Shown: piece by piece, positions 55,240-63,309 of the stretch
How the letters are laid out: the number at the start of each line of letters is the position of its first letter
Position numbering within the stretch: the stretch's first letter is position 1
DNA from: Williamsia muralis
GTDB taxonomy: Bacteria; Actinomycetota; Actinomycetes; Mycobacteriales; Mycobacteriaceae
DNA length: 64,000 nucleotides
NCBI RefSeq assembly: GCF_002735905.1
Contig: NZ_PEBD01000008.1
Coordinates: 682,001 to 746,000 of the forward strand
Reading direction: 5' to 3'
Made by a program: the position numbers and the translations under genes
The notes under the pieces: generated by a model
Seen by the model: the letters and a program-made list of their open reading frames with translations, nothing else
Told to the model about the DNA's origin: nothing
Database searches by the model: none

Positions 55240-55292
55240 TCCCGCTGAGGCGCCTTCGGGGGCATAGTTCCCCCCGCGACACCTCAGGGGAC
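55240..55292. terminator. imperfect hairpin between convergent genes
   Basis: CTGAGG...GGGGG on the left pairs with CCCCC...CCTCAG on the right around CATAGTT. It lies between the facing stops at 55225 and 55315. A further short inverted repeat CTGATC/GGATCAG spans 55292-55318 and reaches into the qor stop region. Confidence 0.5.
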
Positions 55293-55314
55293 TGATCTTG
55301 GTGGGAATCCGGGA

Positions 55315-56292
55315 TCAGACGGTGAGCAACACCTTGCCGGTGACCTTCCCCGATTCGAGCAAGGCGTGTGCCTCGCCCGCCTTGTTCAGCGAGAACTGTG
55401 CTCCGACAACAGGTTTGACGCGCCCGTCGGCGATCAACGGCCAAGTGGTCGCGATGGTGTCAGCAACGATCGCTGCTTTGTCCGACTGCTCGCGACCACG
55501 CAAGGCCGTCGCATGGATGGTGCCGCGTTTGGAGAGCAGTGCGCCCAGGTTCAGTTCGGCCTTGACGCCGCCCTGCATGCCGATCACCACGAGCCTTCCG
55601 TCCGCTGCCAACGCAGATACGTTGCGGCTCAGGTACTTCGCCCCGATGATGTCGAGGATGACGTCGGCGCCACCGTGAGTCTTGAGCACCTCGACGAAGT
55701 CGTCGTCGTGGTAGTTGATGGTGATGTCGGCACCGAGACCGCGGCACAGTTCCAGCTTTTCGGCTGAGCCGGCGGTCACTGCAACCGTGGCCCCGAGCGC
55801 CTTCGCCCACTGGATGCCGTGGGTGCCGATGCCGCTTGCTCCGCCGTGGAGCAACAGCAGTTCACTGCGCTGCAGATGAGCGGTTCGTTTGAGGTTGGAC
55901 AGCACCGTGCAGGCCACCTCGGGGAGGGCGGCGGCCTCGATCAGGTCGACCGAGTCGGGTACGGGGAGCAGGTGCTCGGCGGCCACGGTCACGTATTCGG
56001 CGTAGCCACCGCCGGCGATCAAGGCGCACACCTGTTGTCCGGTGTCCCATCCCGTGACCTCGGCGCCGAGTTCGGCAACGGTGCCCGAGACCTCCATCCC
56101 GATGATGTCGCTGGCGCCCGGTGGGGGCGGGTAGTTCCCTTGGCGTTGCAGCAGGTCGGCGCGGTTCACGCCGGCGGCGGCCACTTTCACGAGAACCTCA
56201 CCTGCGGCGGGGGACGGCCGTTCGATGTCGGTGATCACCAAGTTCTCCGGCGGTCCGAACTCCGTGACGGTCACTGCTCGCATGTTGCTCAT
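55315..56292 (-). CDS. NAD(P)H:quinone oxidoreductase, zinc-free MDR family (Rv3777 type)
   Basis: A 325-residue medium-chain dehydrogenase/reductase without zinc ligands. AAGVNRADLLQRQGNYPPPPG is the quinone oxidoreductase signature (split here across residues 39-58); the NADPH site is LLLHGGASGIGTHG (about 145-158) and the tail KVTGKVLLTV is typical. It reduces quinones with NADPH. Start ATG 56292 gives MSNMRAVTV; ATG 56283 would remove three residues. The neighbour on the other side of the hairpin is the Rv3778c-type gene, matching M. tuberculosis order. Confidence 0.88.
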   Translation of the reverse strand: MSNMRAVTVTEFGPPENLVITDIERPSPAAGEVLVKVAAAGVNRADLLQRQGNYPPPPGASDIIGMEVSGTVAELGAEVTGWDTGQQVCALIAGGGYAEYVTVAAEHLLPVPDSVDLIEAAALPEVACTVLSNLKRTAHLQRSELLLLHGGASGIGTHGIQWAKALGATVAVTAGSAEKLELCRGLGADITINYHDDDFVEVLKTHGGADVILDIIGAKYLSRNVSALAADGRLVVIGMQGGVKAELNLGALLSKRGTIHATALRGREQSDKAAIVADTIATTWPLIADGRVKPVVGAQFSLNKAGEAHALLESGKVTGKVLLTV

Positions 56293-56460
56293 GTGTCAAC
56301 CAATACCCCAGCCTGCCGTCGAAGTGCGGAACCGGAAGGCCGGCTGGTGCGTCACTTCTACGGTGACCGCTTCTTGACGAGCGAAAACGTTCGGCGGGTC
56401 ACCGTATTGGTGCGGGGTAACCTGTGCTTCACATTGCTGATCGGTGACCGGGAATGGACC

Positions 56461-56943
56461 ATGACGAAGGACGATGTGCCGTGGCTTGATGAGGCCGAGC
56501 AGGTGGCGTGGCGTTCGTTCATGGACGGCAGCCAACGGCTGTTCGACGCCATCAACGATGCTCTGATCACCGCGTCGGGTCTCACCTTTGCCGACTACCG
56601 CATCCTGGTCCTCCTGTCCGAACACGACCACATGCGGATGAGTGACCTCGCAGACGGCGCGCTTGCCACCAAGAGCACCATCTCCCGCCGAGTGGACAGG
56701 CTGGTGGAGGCGGGATTCATCGAGCGGATGGCCAAAGACCAGGAACGAGACCTGCGCAACCGGGAATGCCGCATCACCGACCTGGGCCGTGAGAAGTTGC
56801 ACGAGGCGGCCAAGGGGCATGTGCTTGCGGTGCGCACCTACCTGCTCGACCACCTCGACGACCACGAGCGCGACGCGATGGCCACCACCTTCGCGAAGGT
56901 GGATACCTGGCTCCGTGAGAACGAACGACTTCGCGTCAAGTAG
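56461..56943 (+). CDS. MarR-family transcriptional regulator
   Basis: A 160-residue winged-helix regulator. Helix 1 begins AEQVAWRSFMDGSQRLFDAIN, the recognition part is MSDLADGALATKSTISRRVDRLVEAGFIER, and the wing is DLRNRECRITDLG. This is the usual MarR layout and length. Its target is unknown; it is divergent from the quinone oxidoreductase gene with 168 bp between starts, so it may control that gene. ATG 56461 is chosen since the open frame upstream is shadow sequence. tRNA-Ser follows 14 bp after the stop. Confidence 0.87.
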   Translation: MTKDDVPWLDEAEQVAWRSFMDGSQRLFDAINDALITASGLTFADYRILVLLSEHDHMRMSDLADGALATKSTISRRVDRLVEAGFIERMAKDQERDLRNRECRITDLGREKLHEAAKGHVLAVRTYLLDHLDDHERDAMATTFAKVDTWLRENERLRVK

Positions 56944-56957
56944 GCTCACTGACCGAA

Positions 56958-57042
56958 GGAAGCGTGGCAGAGCGGCCGAATGCACTCGCCTTGAAAGCGA
57001 GCGTGGGTAAAACCACCGGGGGTTCAAATCCCTCCGCTTCCG
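56958..57042 (+). tRNA. tRNA-Ser (anticodon TGA)
   Basis: The acceptor arms GGAAGCG (56958-56964) and CGCTTCC (57035-57041) pair fully, with discriminator G57042. The anticodon stem is CTCGC/GCGAG with TGA at 56992-56994. A long variable arm (TGGGTAAAACCACC) and the T loop GGTTCAAATCC mark a class II serine tRNA. CCA is not encoded. Confidence 0.97.
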
Positions 57043-57143
57043 CTGAACGTCAGGGCCGGTTTCAATGAACCGCCTCTGACACCGAGGTTCCTCCTCTTAT
57101 CCGGATCGCCTCGCTCCACACCCTGCTGAAGTAACCGCACCCC

Positions 57144-57206
57144 CGGAAATGGGTCGTTGTGGCGGAGCCCACCTGGGCCTTCGTTCGCCACAACGACCCA
57201 TTTCCG
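57144..57206. repeat. palindromic element with conserved loop core, copy 2 (21-bp perfect stem)
   Basis: Arms 57144-57164 and 57186-57206 are exact inverted repeats of 21 bases. The 21-nt loop together with its edge carries the core GCCCACCTGGGCCTTCGTT (57167-57185), in which GCCCA/TGGGC can pair again. It lies between tRNA-Ser and the stop of the minus-strand LysR-like gene. Confidence 0.85.
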
Positions 57207-57219
57207 AAGGGCGTGCTCG

Positions 57220-57951
57220 TCACCGCCTCGGTTTACGTGGGCCCTTCCCGGGTGTCTTTCCGGCGGCTTCTCTGGAAGCGCGCTTGGCAGCGGCCTTCTC
57301 TTTGGCCGACCGTTTCGGGGCAGGTTCGGACTGACTCCGCGACGACGTCGCCTTACGTCCGCGCACGATGCCGATGAACTCCTCGGCGAGCTCAGATGTC
57401 GGTGCCGGCCACAGTAGGCCCACCGATCCGGTTGGCGCGTCGGTCACCGGGCGATAGGCAAGGTCTTTGCGATGGTGCAGTCGGGCCAGCGACTGCGGGA
57501 CCAGCAAGAGTCCGGTGCCCGCCGCGACGAGTTCGATTGCGTCGCTGGTGGTTTGCGGTCGATGTTCCACTGCCCTTCCCGGCCGTTGCCCGACCACCAG
57601 CGGTTCGTCGAGCGGCCACAGGAGTTGTTCATCCGCCAGATCGGCAACGCCGATCTCATCGACCGCGGTGAAGACGTGGTCGTTCGGCACGACCACGACC
57701 GTCACCTCCTCGTAGAGTTCGATGGTGTGGTGCGGCCCCGGGTCGCGGTGATCCAGGGCATCGGGCAGTCGGGTGATCGCCATCTGTACCCGGCCGTCGC
57801 GGATGGCATCGGCGCATGCGGCGACGTCGATCGGGACGAGTTCGAGCCGCACCTTCGGAAGGCGTTCACTCCAGATCCGTACCCACTTGCCTGGTGTTAC
57901 GCCGGGCACAAAGGCCAGCTGAAATGACGAGGCATGGTGAGGCGCGGTCAC
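57220..57951 (-). CDS. LysR-type substrate-binding protein without DNA-binding domain
   Basis: A 243-residue protein that begins directly with the effector domain of LysR regulators (FQLAFVPGVTPGKWVRIW, then MAITRLPDAL, and LVAAGTGLLLVPQSLA). The N-terminal helix-turn-helix of about 60 residues is missing. Instead the last 45 residues are rich in Lys, Arg, Ala and Ser (KRSAKEKAAAKRASREAAG), which might bind nucleic acid. GTG 57951 is chosen because TAGCCT (57958-57963) stands 6 nt before it. It is divergent from the DUF5997 gene with only 32 bp between the start codons. Function unknown. Confidence 0.78.
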   Translation of the reverse strand: MTAPHHASSFQLAFVPGVTPGKWVRIWSERLPKVRLELVPIDVAACADAIRDGRVQMAITRLPDALDHRDPGPHHTIELYEEVTVVVVPNDHVFTAVDEIGVADLADEQLLWPLDEPLVVGQRPGRAVEHRPQTTSDAIELVAAGTGLLLVPQSLARLHHRKDLAYRPVTDAPTGSVGLLWPAPTSELAEEFIGIVRGRKATSSRSQSEPAPKRSAKEKAAAKRASREAAGKTPGKGPRKPRR

Positions 57952-57957
57952 GCCCAC

Positions 57958-57977
57958 AGGCTACCGGCCGATAGTCT
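57958..57977. promoter_or_regulatory. back-to-back leaderless promoters for the LysR-like and DUF5997 genes
   Basis: On the minus strand TAGCCT (57958-57963) is 6 nt before GTG 57951. On the plus strand TAGTCT (57972-57977) is 6 nt before ATG 57984. The two -10 boxes are 8 bp apart, so the -35 region of each overlaps the other gene's start and both promoters cannot easily be filled at once. Confidence 0.6.
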
Positions 57978-57983
57978 CGGTTC

Positions 57984-58373
57984 ATGAGTTCGCAGTCGAT
58001 GAAGCCGGCCACCGCCGCCAAGAAGTTGGACGTGTACCTGCCGGCGACGCCCGCCGAGTTCCAGCAGGGCGCCATCACCCGTGCCGAACTCGAAGCCCTG
58101 CAGGCGGACCCGCCGAGTTGGCTTCGTGATCTGCGTATCAAGGGACCCCACCCGAAGAACCTGGTGGCGATGAAACTCGGCGTTTCGAAGGGCGCGCTGG
58201 TGCGCCATGAGATCACCGAGGCACTGACCACCGAGCAGATCAACGAACTCCTGTCCGAGATGCCCGATTGGCTCGAAGCCGAGCGCGCCACGCAGGTTGA
58301 GGTTCGCGCCGAAGCGGCCGCACCAAAGTCGACGCCTCCTGCCGACCGGCCACGTTCACGCAAGCGGCGATAA
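57984..58373 (+). CDS. DUF5997 family protein
   Basis: A 129-residue soluble protein of the actinobacterial DUF5997 family: KPATAAKKLDVYLPATPAEF at the start, then LQADPPSWLRDLRIKGPHP and VAMKLGVSKGALVRHEI, a helical segment that looks like a helix-turn-helix, and EINELLSEMPDWL. The last 25 residues are Pro/Arg-rich. Function unknown. ATG 57984 follows a TAGTCT box by 6 nt. It shares its promoter region with the LysR-like gene, and an HTH-like protein without effector domain beside an effector domain without HTH is notable. Confidence 0.8.
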   Translation: MSSQSMKPATAAKKLDVYLPATPAEFQQGAITRAELEALQADPPSWLRDLRIKGPHPKNLVAMKLGVSKGALVRHEITEALTTEQINELLSEMPDWLEAERATQVEVRAEAAAPKSTPPADRPRSRKRR

Positions 58374-58383
58374 ACCCCGGACT

Positions 58384-58450
58384 TCCGAAGATGTGCCCTT
58401 CTGGCGGTGCCCACCTGGGCTTTTCTTCGCCAAAAGGACCCATTTCCGGA
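58384..58450. repeat. palindromic element with conserved loop core, copy 3
   Basis: Arms 58384-58406 and 58428-58450 pair at 18 of 23 positions; most mismatches allow G-U pairs in RNA. The core GCCCACCTGGGCTTTTCTT (58409-58427) matches the other two copies. It starts 11 bp after the DUF5997 stop and ends about 10 bp before the break point of the KAS III remnant. Confidence 0.75.
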
Positions 58451-58460
58451 GGGCCGGTGG

Positions 58461-58878
58461 TCTCGATGTCGTTGGCAACCGGGACATCGTCGGCCAGACC
58501 GAGATTCGCTTTCATCAGGGTGTTGATCCGGGGCATTGGCCGGATGGGGCATAAAGACCTCGATGTCCTCGAGGGCCACACCTGACCGTTCGATGACACT
58601 CGACAGCGCCTTGGGCAGAGTGATTGCGGCCCAACGGAACACGCGGGTGCCCTGCATGGCGACGACCATGCGCCCGACCGGGTCGGTCTCCGAGTCTTTC
58701 GACTGGAACTCCTCGGCGCGGTCCATGTACTCGGGGATGTCGTAGTACTGGGAGATCGTATCGCTGTTCTCACCGTCGCTGCCCCACACGGTGGGGGCGA
58801 TGCCGTTGTCCTCGCTCGGTCCGACGACCACGGCGCCGGCCCCGTCGCCGAAGATGAAAGCGGTGTTGCATCGTGTCT
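58461..58878 (-). pseudogene. beta-ketoacyl-ACP synthase III (FabH-like) remnant
   Basis: Minus-strand translation gives CNTAFIFGDGAGAVVVGPSED, then FRWAAITLPKALSSVIE and VFMPHPANA, and in the next frame RINTLMKANLGLADDV and ANDIETTG, all in the order of KAS III proteins. The first about 170 residues with the active Cys are missing. One extra C in a CCCC run near 58529-58532 shifts the frame. The C-terminus stops at ETTG, where NTSAASIP would follow, and palindrome copy 3 begins there. So the gene is cut at both ends and frameshifted; no full product is possible. In length it keeps about 40 percent of a KAS III gene. Confidence 0.88.
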
Positions 58879-58935
58879 GTTGGACGATTTGGTTTTCGTC
58901 ACACGAACCGGTCCGTTGAATGCTTTGCTTAACGC

Positions 58936-60339
58936 GTGAAACATGTCTATCGCGGTCAAATCTTTCATGTCGCCGGTACGGCGAAGGTCACCACGGCTGA
59001 AGAAGCGCTGGTTTTCGTCGCAGACGGGGCATTGGTGGTGGACAGCGAGGGCAGCATCGAGTGGTGCGGCGAGTTCGCCGACCTGCCCACCGAGCACGAG
59101 CATGCGGCGATCGTCGACTACCGGCCCGGTTTCATCCTGCCGGGGTTCGTCGACACCCACATCCACTTCCCGCAGACCTACGCCGGTGACTCCTACGGTG
59201 GCGGACAACTGCTCGAATGGCTCGAAAGATGCATATTCCCCTCCGAATCCAAGTTCGGCGACCGCGACTTCGGTCGGGCCGCGGCAGTGGAGTTCACCAA
59301 TCAGCGGGTGCGCGCGGGCACCACCGCGGCGATGGTGTTCGGCTCGGCATTCCCTGACGCGCAGGATGCGCTGTTCGAGGAATCGCAGCGCCGTGGACTG
59401 CGGGTCGTCAGTGGTCGCGGCATCCAGACACGAGGACCCGACTCGGCCGGCCCGCTGATCACCAGCGAGGAGAAGGCCATCGAACTGACCGCTGCGGAGG
59501 TGGACAAGTGGCACGCCGCCGACACCGGAGACGTCGACACTGCGCTGCTGCATGTGGCTCTTGTGCCCCGGTTCTCGCTGTCGGTGACCCCGACGACGAT
59601 GGCAGCGCTGGGTGAGCTCTACACCGACCTGCGGTCGAAGGGCGTCTACGTCCACACCCATCTCAACGAGAACAACCGTCCCGGCACCGGTGAGGTGGAC
59701 GCCACCAAGGCCGACTATCAGGTGAACTCGTACCTCGACACCTACGACGGCAAGTTCCTCCCCGGCTCGAAGGTCGGTGGCGAGTCGCTGCTCGGGCCGC
59801 GCACCATCATGGCCCACTCGGTGCACTGCCAAGACGGTGAGCTCGCGCGGATGGCCGAGACAGGCACCTCCATTTCGCACTGTCCGGTGTCCCAGCTGTT
59901 CCTGGGGTCGGGCACGATGCCGTGGCTGCGGACGGTGGCATCAGGTGTCAACATCTCACTCGGGACCGACCACGGTGGCGGTGACGAATGGTTGATCTCG
60001 CGAGTTGCGAACGACGCCTTCAAGGTTCACATCACAGAGCCTGGTGATGCCGGGGTATCCATGCATCCGGCCGAGATGTTGTTCGTCGCGACCCTCGGCG
60101 GGGCCCGCGCGTTGGACATGGAAAATCGGTTCGGCAACTTCGACACCGGCAAAGAAGCCGACTTTCTCGTCATCGATCCCGAGCGCTGGCCGTCGTTGGC
60201 CAACGCCATCGACAACGGAGCCCGCGCCGATGAAGAGAAGATGGCCCGTGATCAGATGCTGTTTGCCTTGCTGATGCAACTCCGAGAGCCCGCTATCAGC
60301 GCCGTTTACGTCAAGGGCCGCAAGATCGACGACGTCTGA
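58936..60339 (+). CDS. guanine deaminase (amidohydrolase family)
   Basis: A 467-residue metal-dependent amidohydrolase that fits guanine deaminase. Zinc ligands by motif: His75 and His77 in FVDTHIHFPQ, His242 in HTHLNEN, His294 in MAHSVHC and Asp345 in GTDHGGG; HCPVSQLFLGSG is the guanine-pocket segment. It converts guanine to xanthine and ammonia. Start GTG 58936 gives MKHVYRGQIFHVAG; no ribosome site or clean -10 box is visible. No other purine catabolism gene is near. The start lies about 60 bp from the KAS III remnant. Confidence 0.88.
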   Translation: MKHVYRGQIFHVAGTAKVTTAEEALVFVADGALVVDSEGSIEWCGEFADLPTEHEHAAIVDYRPGFILPGFVDTHIHFPQTYAGDSYGGGQLLEWLERCIFPSESKFGDRDFGRAAAVEFTNQRVRAGTTAAMVFGSAFPDAQDALFEESQRRGLRVVSGRGIQTRGPDSAGPLITSEEKAIELTAAEVDKWHAADTGDVDTALLHVALVPRFSLSVTPTTMAALGELYTDLRSKGVYVHTHLNENNRPGTGEVDATKADYQVNSYLDTYDGKFLPGSKVGGESLLGPRTIMAHSVHCQDGELARMAETGTSISHCPVSQLFLGSGTMPWLRTVASGVNISLGTDHGGGDEWLISRVANDAFKVHITEPGDAGVSMHPAEMLFVATLGGARALDMENRFGNFDTGKEADFLVIDPERWPSLANAIDNGARADEEKMARDQMLFALLMQLREPAISAVYVKGRKIDDV

Positions 60340-60349
60340 CTCCGCTGTT

Positions 60350-61306
60350 GTGACCGAAAGTTCGACTGAGGCAACGGTACTCGTTCCGTTCCACGATGTA
60401 CCGGATGCCCAGTTCGAGTCGTGGTTCGAGGAACTCGCAGCTCGAGTCCAATCGACGCCCGGTCATCTGCACACGCTGTCGGCGGAACACGCACAACGGG
60501 CAGTGGCCCTGACCTTCGACACCGAGGAGTCGCTGCACCGCTGGCTGGACTCGGCAGAGTGGGCCGAAGCGTTGAAGACGGCCGCCGAGAACGGAATCCG
60601 GCGGGAGTTCAGCGACCTCGTGATCGTCGAAGGCCAGGTGCCTCCCACCGGAGTGGCGTTGTTCCGTCACAAGGTCGATCAGGAAAACGTCGCCGGGTTC
60701 ATCGACGCACAGCGCACCCTGATGGACCTGAACGCAGCCGCACCCGGCTACGAGTTCGCGGTCTTGTTCGGCCCCAGGGAGCTGGCTGACGGTACCGACG
60801 AATGGAGCGCTGTTCTCAAATTCCGCAATGACGAGTCGCTCGCCGCATGGGTTGACTCACCCGACCGTGCCGATGCCCTGACGCAGCTGCGGTCGCATCT
60901 GTCTGAGGACTACTCGGCGTCGTTCGAACACAACACTTTCGGATCCATCATGCGGGTCACCGACGGTAAACCAACCGTCACGCCCGAGTGGAAGGTCGCG
61001 ATGATGGTGCTGTTGGTGCTCTATCCGACCGTGATGACCCTGTCCCGGTTTGTCGGACCGGTGCTCGACGGATGGGGCGCCGACCCATGGCTGTCGATGT
61101 GGCTCAGCCAGATCCTGTCGGTGTCGCTGCTGACTTATGCGCTGATGCCGTTGGCCACGTGGGCGTTCGGCTTCTGGCTCGATCCAGCCCGGGGCTCGAC
61201 GGTGAAAGTCTCCGTCATCGGTGCGGTCGCCGTGTGCGTGCTCTACGCGCTGACGCTCACCGTGTTCGCGTCGGTGCGATGGCTGCAGTTCTGGGACTAC
61301 GCCTGA
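60350..61306 (+). CDS. antibiotic biosynthesis monooxygenase-like protein with membrane domain
   Basis: A 318-residue protein. Two ferredoxin-like ABM domains in tandem can be seen at about residues 8-90 and 98-195 (PFHDVPDAQFESWFEEL and LFRHKVDQENVAGFIDAQR each begin one). Three transmembrane helices follow (MMVLLVLYPTVMTLSRF, ILSVSLLTYALMPLATW and a last near VIGAVAVCVLYAL). This fusion is a known uncharacterised family. GTG 60350 lies 10 bp after the guanine deaminase stop, so they may be co-transcribed. The 3' end overlaps the convergent VOC gene by 10 bp. Confidence 0.75.
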   Translation: MTESSTEATVLVPFHDVPDAQFESWFEELAARVQSTPGHLHTLSAEHAQRAVALTFDTEESLHRWLDSAEWAEALKTAAENGIRREFSDLVIVEGQVPPTGVALFRHKVDQENVAGFIDAQRTLMDLNAAAPGYEFAVLFGPRELADGTDEWSAVLKFRNDESLAAWVDSPDRADALTQLRSHLSEDYSASFEHNTFGSIMRVTDGKPTVTPEWKVAMMVLLVLYPTVMTLSRFVGPVLDGWGADPWLSMWLSQILSVSLLTYALMPLATWAFGFWLDPARGSTVKVSVIGAVAVCVLYALTLTVFASVRWLQFWDYA

Positions 61307-61746
61307 TCACCAGCCGCTGTGAGCGCTTGGGCGAACATGACGAGGATCCCGCTCGGCCCGCGCACGTAGGTGAGCTTGTAGATCCCTTGATAGTTGGCGA
61401 CGCCTCGGAGCGGGTGGTGGCCGTGCCGTGCTGCGATTGCGAGGGCCTCGTCGATGTCGTCGACGGAGAAGGCGATGCGATGCATGCCGATCTCGTTGGG
61501 CAGTGTGGGCGGCGTATCGATCGCCTCGGGGTGGATGTACTCGAACAGTTCGATCTGCCCGTGTCCGTCCGGAGTCTGTAGAACCGCGATCTTCGCGTGG
61601 TTCCCGTCAAGGCCGACAGCGGTGTCGGCCCACTCGCCGCTGACCGTGTCGCGGCCGAGAACCGTGAGTCCGAGATCGGAGAAGAAACTGATCGTGGCCT
61701 CGATGTCGCGTACCGCGATGCCGACGTTTTCCAGCTTGATGGTCAT
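61297..61746 (-). CDS. VOC-family (glyoxalase-like) protein
   Basis: A 149-residue single-module vicinal oxygen chelate protein. The two beta-alpha-beta-beta-beta halves begin LENVGIAVRDIEATISFF and GMHRIAFSVDDIDEALAIA; the metal-ligand positions include Glu68-like in IELFEY and His in MHRIAF. It resembles methylmalonyl-CoA epimerase or lactoylglutathione lyase relatives, but no neighbour supports either. AAGGAG lies 8 nt before ATG 61746. Confidence 0.82.
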   Translation of the reverse strand: MTIKLENVGIAVRDIEATISFFSDLGLTVLGRDTVSGEWADTAVGLDGNHAKIAVLQTPDGHGQIELFEYIHPEAIDTPPTLPNEIGMHRIAFSVDDIDEALAIAARHGHHPLRGVANYQGIYKLTYVRGPSGILVMFAQALTAAGDQA

Positions 61747-61983
61747 CAGGGGTCTCCTTCATGTTGGTCGGGGGTTTCGGCGCGCCACGGTCAGCCCTCA
61801 CCGGGCACCGCGTTGTCCGGGTTTCCACCCGGGAGACGGTTCTGATCTCGCGTTCTCGACATCGGGGCTGGGCGGAGTCGGCATCTTCTCACGCACCGAA
61901 TTGCTGTCCGGCCCATCCACCCGGGTGCCCGGCACCGAATTGCATCAAAGCCAGTGAACAGCACATGGATTTTGAGGAGTGCC

Positions 61984-62676
61984 GTGGAAGACCCCCACAT
62001 AGAACTCGACCTGACGGCTCGGATGGTTGCCGTGGCGGGCACACTGCGGTCGAACAGCAACGGCGTCGACACGCTTGCACAGGCCGTCACCAAGACGGCG
62101 GTGGACTGCATTCCAGGCACCGAATGTGCAGGTGTCATCGCTTGTCTGGGTCCACACGGCGAGCCCGTGGCGGGCAACGGACTGGCAAGTCAGGCTGATC
62201 AGCTGCAACATGAGCTACGTGAGGGCCCGGCCGTGCGCCCCAAGGCCGATCGCTCCACCGTGTGGATCGATGATTTCGACTCGGAGGACCGGTGGCCACG
62301 GTTTGCTGCACGCGCGCAGGAGCTCGGGATCGCGTCGATGGCGAGCTTCCGGCTGTTCTCCGGCAAGGACGACCTTGGAACTCTCAATCTCTACAGCTCG
62401 GCCAAGAAGGCGTTCGATGAACGCGCTCGCACACTCGGCGAGGTGTTCGCGGCACACACTGCCGTCGCGTTCTCGGTGCTGCGCGAGCGCGAGAATCTCT
62501 CCGTCGCGCTCACCAGCCGCGATCTCATCGGTCAGGCGAAGGGGATGGTGATGGAGCGTTACGGCATCGATGCCGATGCGGCCTTCGCGCTGCTGGCAAG
62601 GCTGTCTCAGGAGTCGAACACGAAGGTTGCCGAGATCGCCAAACAAGTCGTAGAGGCGGGATCAGACCCCACCTGA
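61984..62676 (+). CDS. GAF-ANTAR domain regulator
   Basis: A 230-residue protein. Residues about 20-160 form a GAF sensor domain (ECAGVIACLGPHGEPV, VWIDDFDSEDRW, FRLFSGKDDLGTLNLYS), and residues about 165-225 an ANTAR RNA-binding domain (ALTSRDLIGQAKGMVMERY, DADAAFALLARLSQESN). Such proteins act as antiterminators at hairpins in target transcripts. GTG 61984 has GAGGAG 5 nt upstream and is preferred to ATG 61954. Its RNA target is not visible here. Confidence 0.9.
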   Translation: MEDPHIELDLTARMVAVAGTLRSNSNGVDTLAQAVTKTAVDCIPGTECAGVIACLGPHGEPVAGNGLASQADQLQHELREGPAVRPKADRSTVWIDDFDSEDRWPRFAARAQELGIASMASFRLFSGKDDLGTLNLYSSAKKAFDERARTLGEVFAAHTAVAFSVLRERENLSVALTSRDLIGQAKGMVMERYGIDADAAFALLARLSQESNTKVAEIAKQVVEAGSDPT

Positions 62677-62695
62677 CCCGAACTGGGGGTAGACG

Positions 62696-63301
62696 TCAGC
62701 GCCTCTTCGTCGCCGCCGCTCGGGCCGCGTAGCCGATGGCAGCACCCGCGGCGATCCATGGCCCGCCCACGAGGATCGGATCGATCCACGCGTGATTCTT
62801 GTCCACTCGTTTGGTCCCGGTGCGCGACGCGAGCCCGTGGTGGGTGAACTCGCTTCGGATTCCGGTCTGGGTGATCGGATTGTCCGGCCGCATCGTGAGG
62901 AAGGACGCGAGATGGGCTTCTACGGCGTTGATGCGATCGGCTCCGAGCAGGAGCAACCAGTGCGCTGCGCGACCTTCGCTATACCGATAAGCGACCTTGC
63001 GAACGACCCCAGACAACCCGGACGGGGGTGTCGAGGTACCGAAAACAGGCGTGAGGAATCTATGTTCGATGGATCTCTCCCGCGGCCATTTCTCCGGCTG
63101 CCGCTCAGGGAAGTCCCAATGTGCGCCGGTCGCTTCGGGGTCGAACCGTTGCTGTGGGACCGCCGGCCGGTCCTTCGGGTCGAGGTCCACGCCCCACCCG
63201 GGAATCCTCGCCCGCAACTCGTCACTGGAGGGGACGGGGGGCCTTTGCGAGGTGTAGGTGGGCACCTGATCGGTCGGCTTCTTCGGGGATGGCGATGTCA
63301 T
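62696..63301 (-). CDS. conserved hypothetical protein next to zinc alcohol dehydrogenase
   Basis: A 201-residue protein. The first 80 residues are Pro-rich and charged (KPTDQVPTYTSQRPPVPS, then RARIPGWGVDLDPKDRP, FDPEATGAHWDFPERQPEKW), and there are short hydrophobic stretches near AAHWLLLLGADRI and at the end (GGPWIAAGAAIGYAARA). I do not recognise a domain. GAGGAG lies 5 nt before ATG 63301. It follows the alcohol dehydrogenase gene by 8 bp on the same strand, so they are probably one transcript. Confidence 0.75.
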   Translation of the reverse strand: MTSPSPKKPTDQVPTYTSQRPPVPSSDELRARIPGWGVDLDPKDRPAVPQQRFDPEATGAHWDFPERQPEKWPRERSIEHRFLTPVFGTSTPPSGLSGVVRKVAYRYSEGRAAHWLLLLGADRINAVEAHLASFLTMRPDNPITQTGIRSEFTHHGLASRTGTKRVDKNHAWIDPILVGGPWIAAGAAIGYAARAAATKRR

Positions 63302-63309
63302 GACTCTCC

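Noticed and set aside
57144-58450. Composite transposon bounded by the two palindromes
   Set aside because: There is no transposase, no target-site duplication that I can see, and a third copy stands alone at 48.9 kb.
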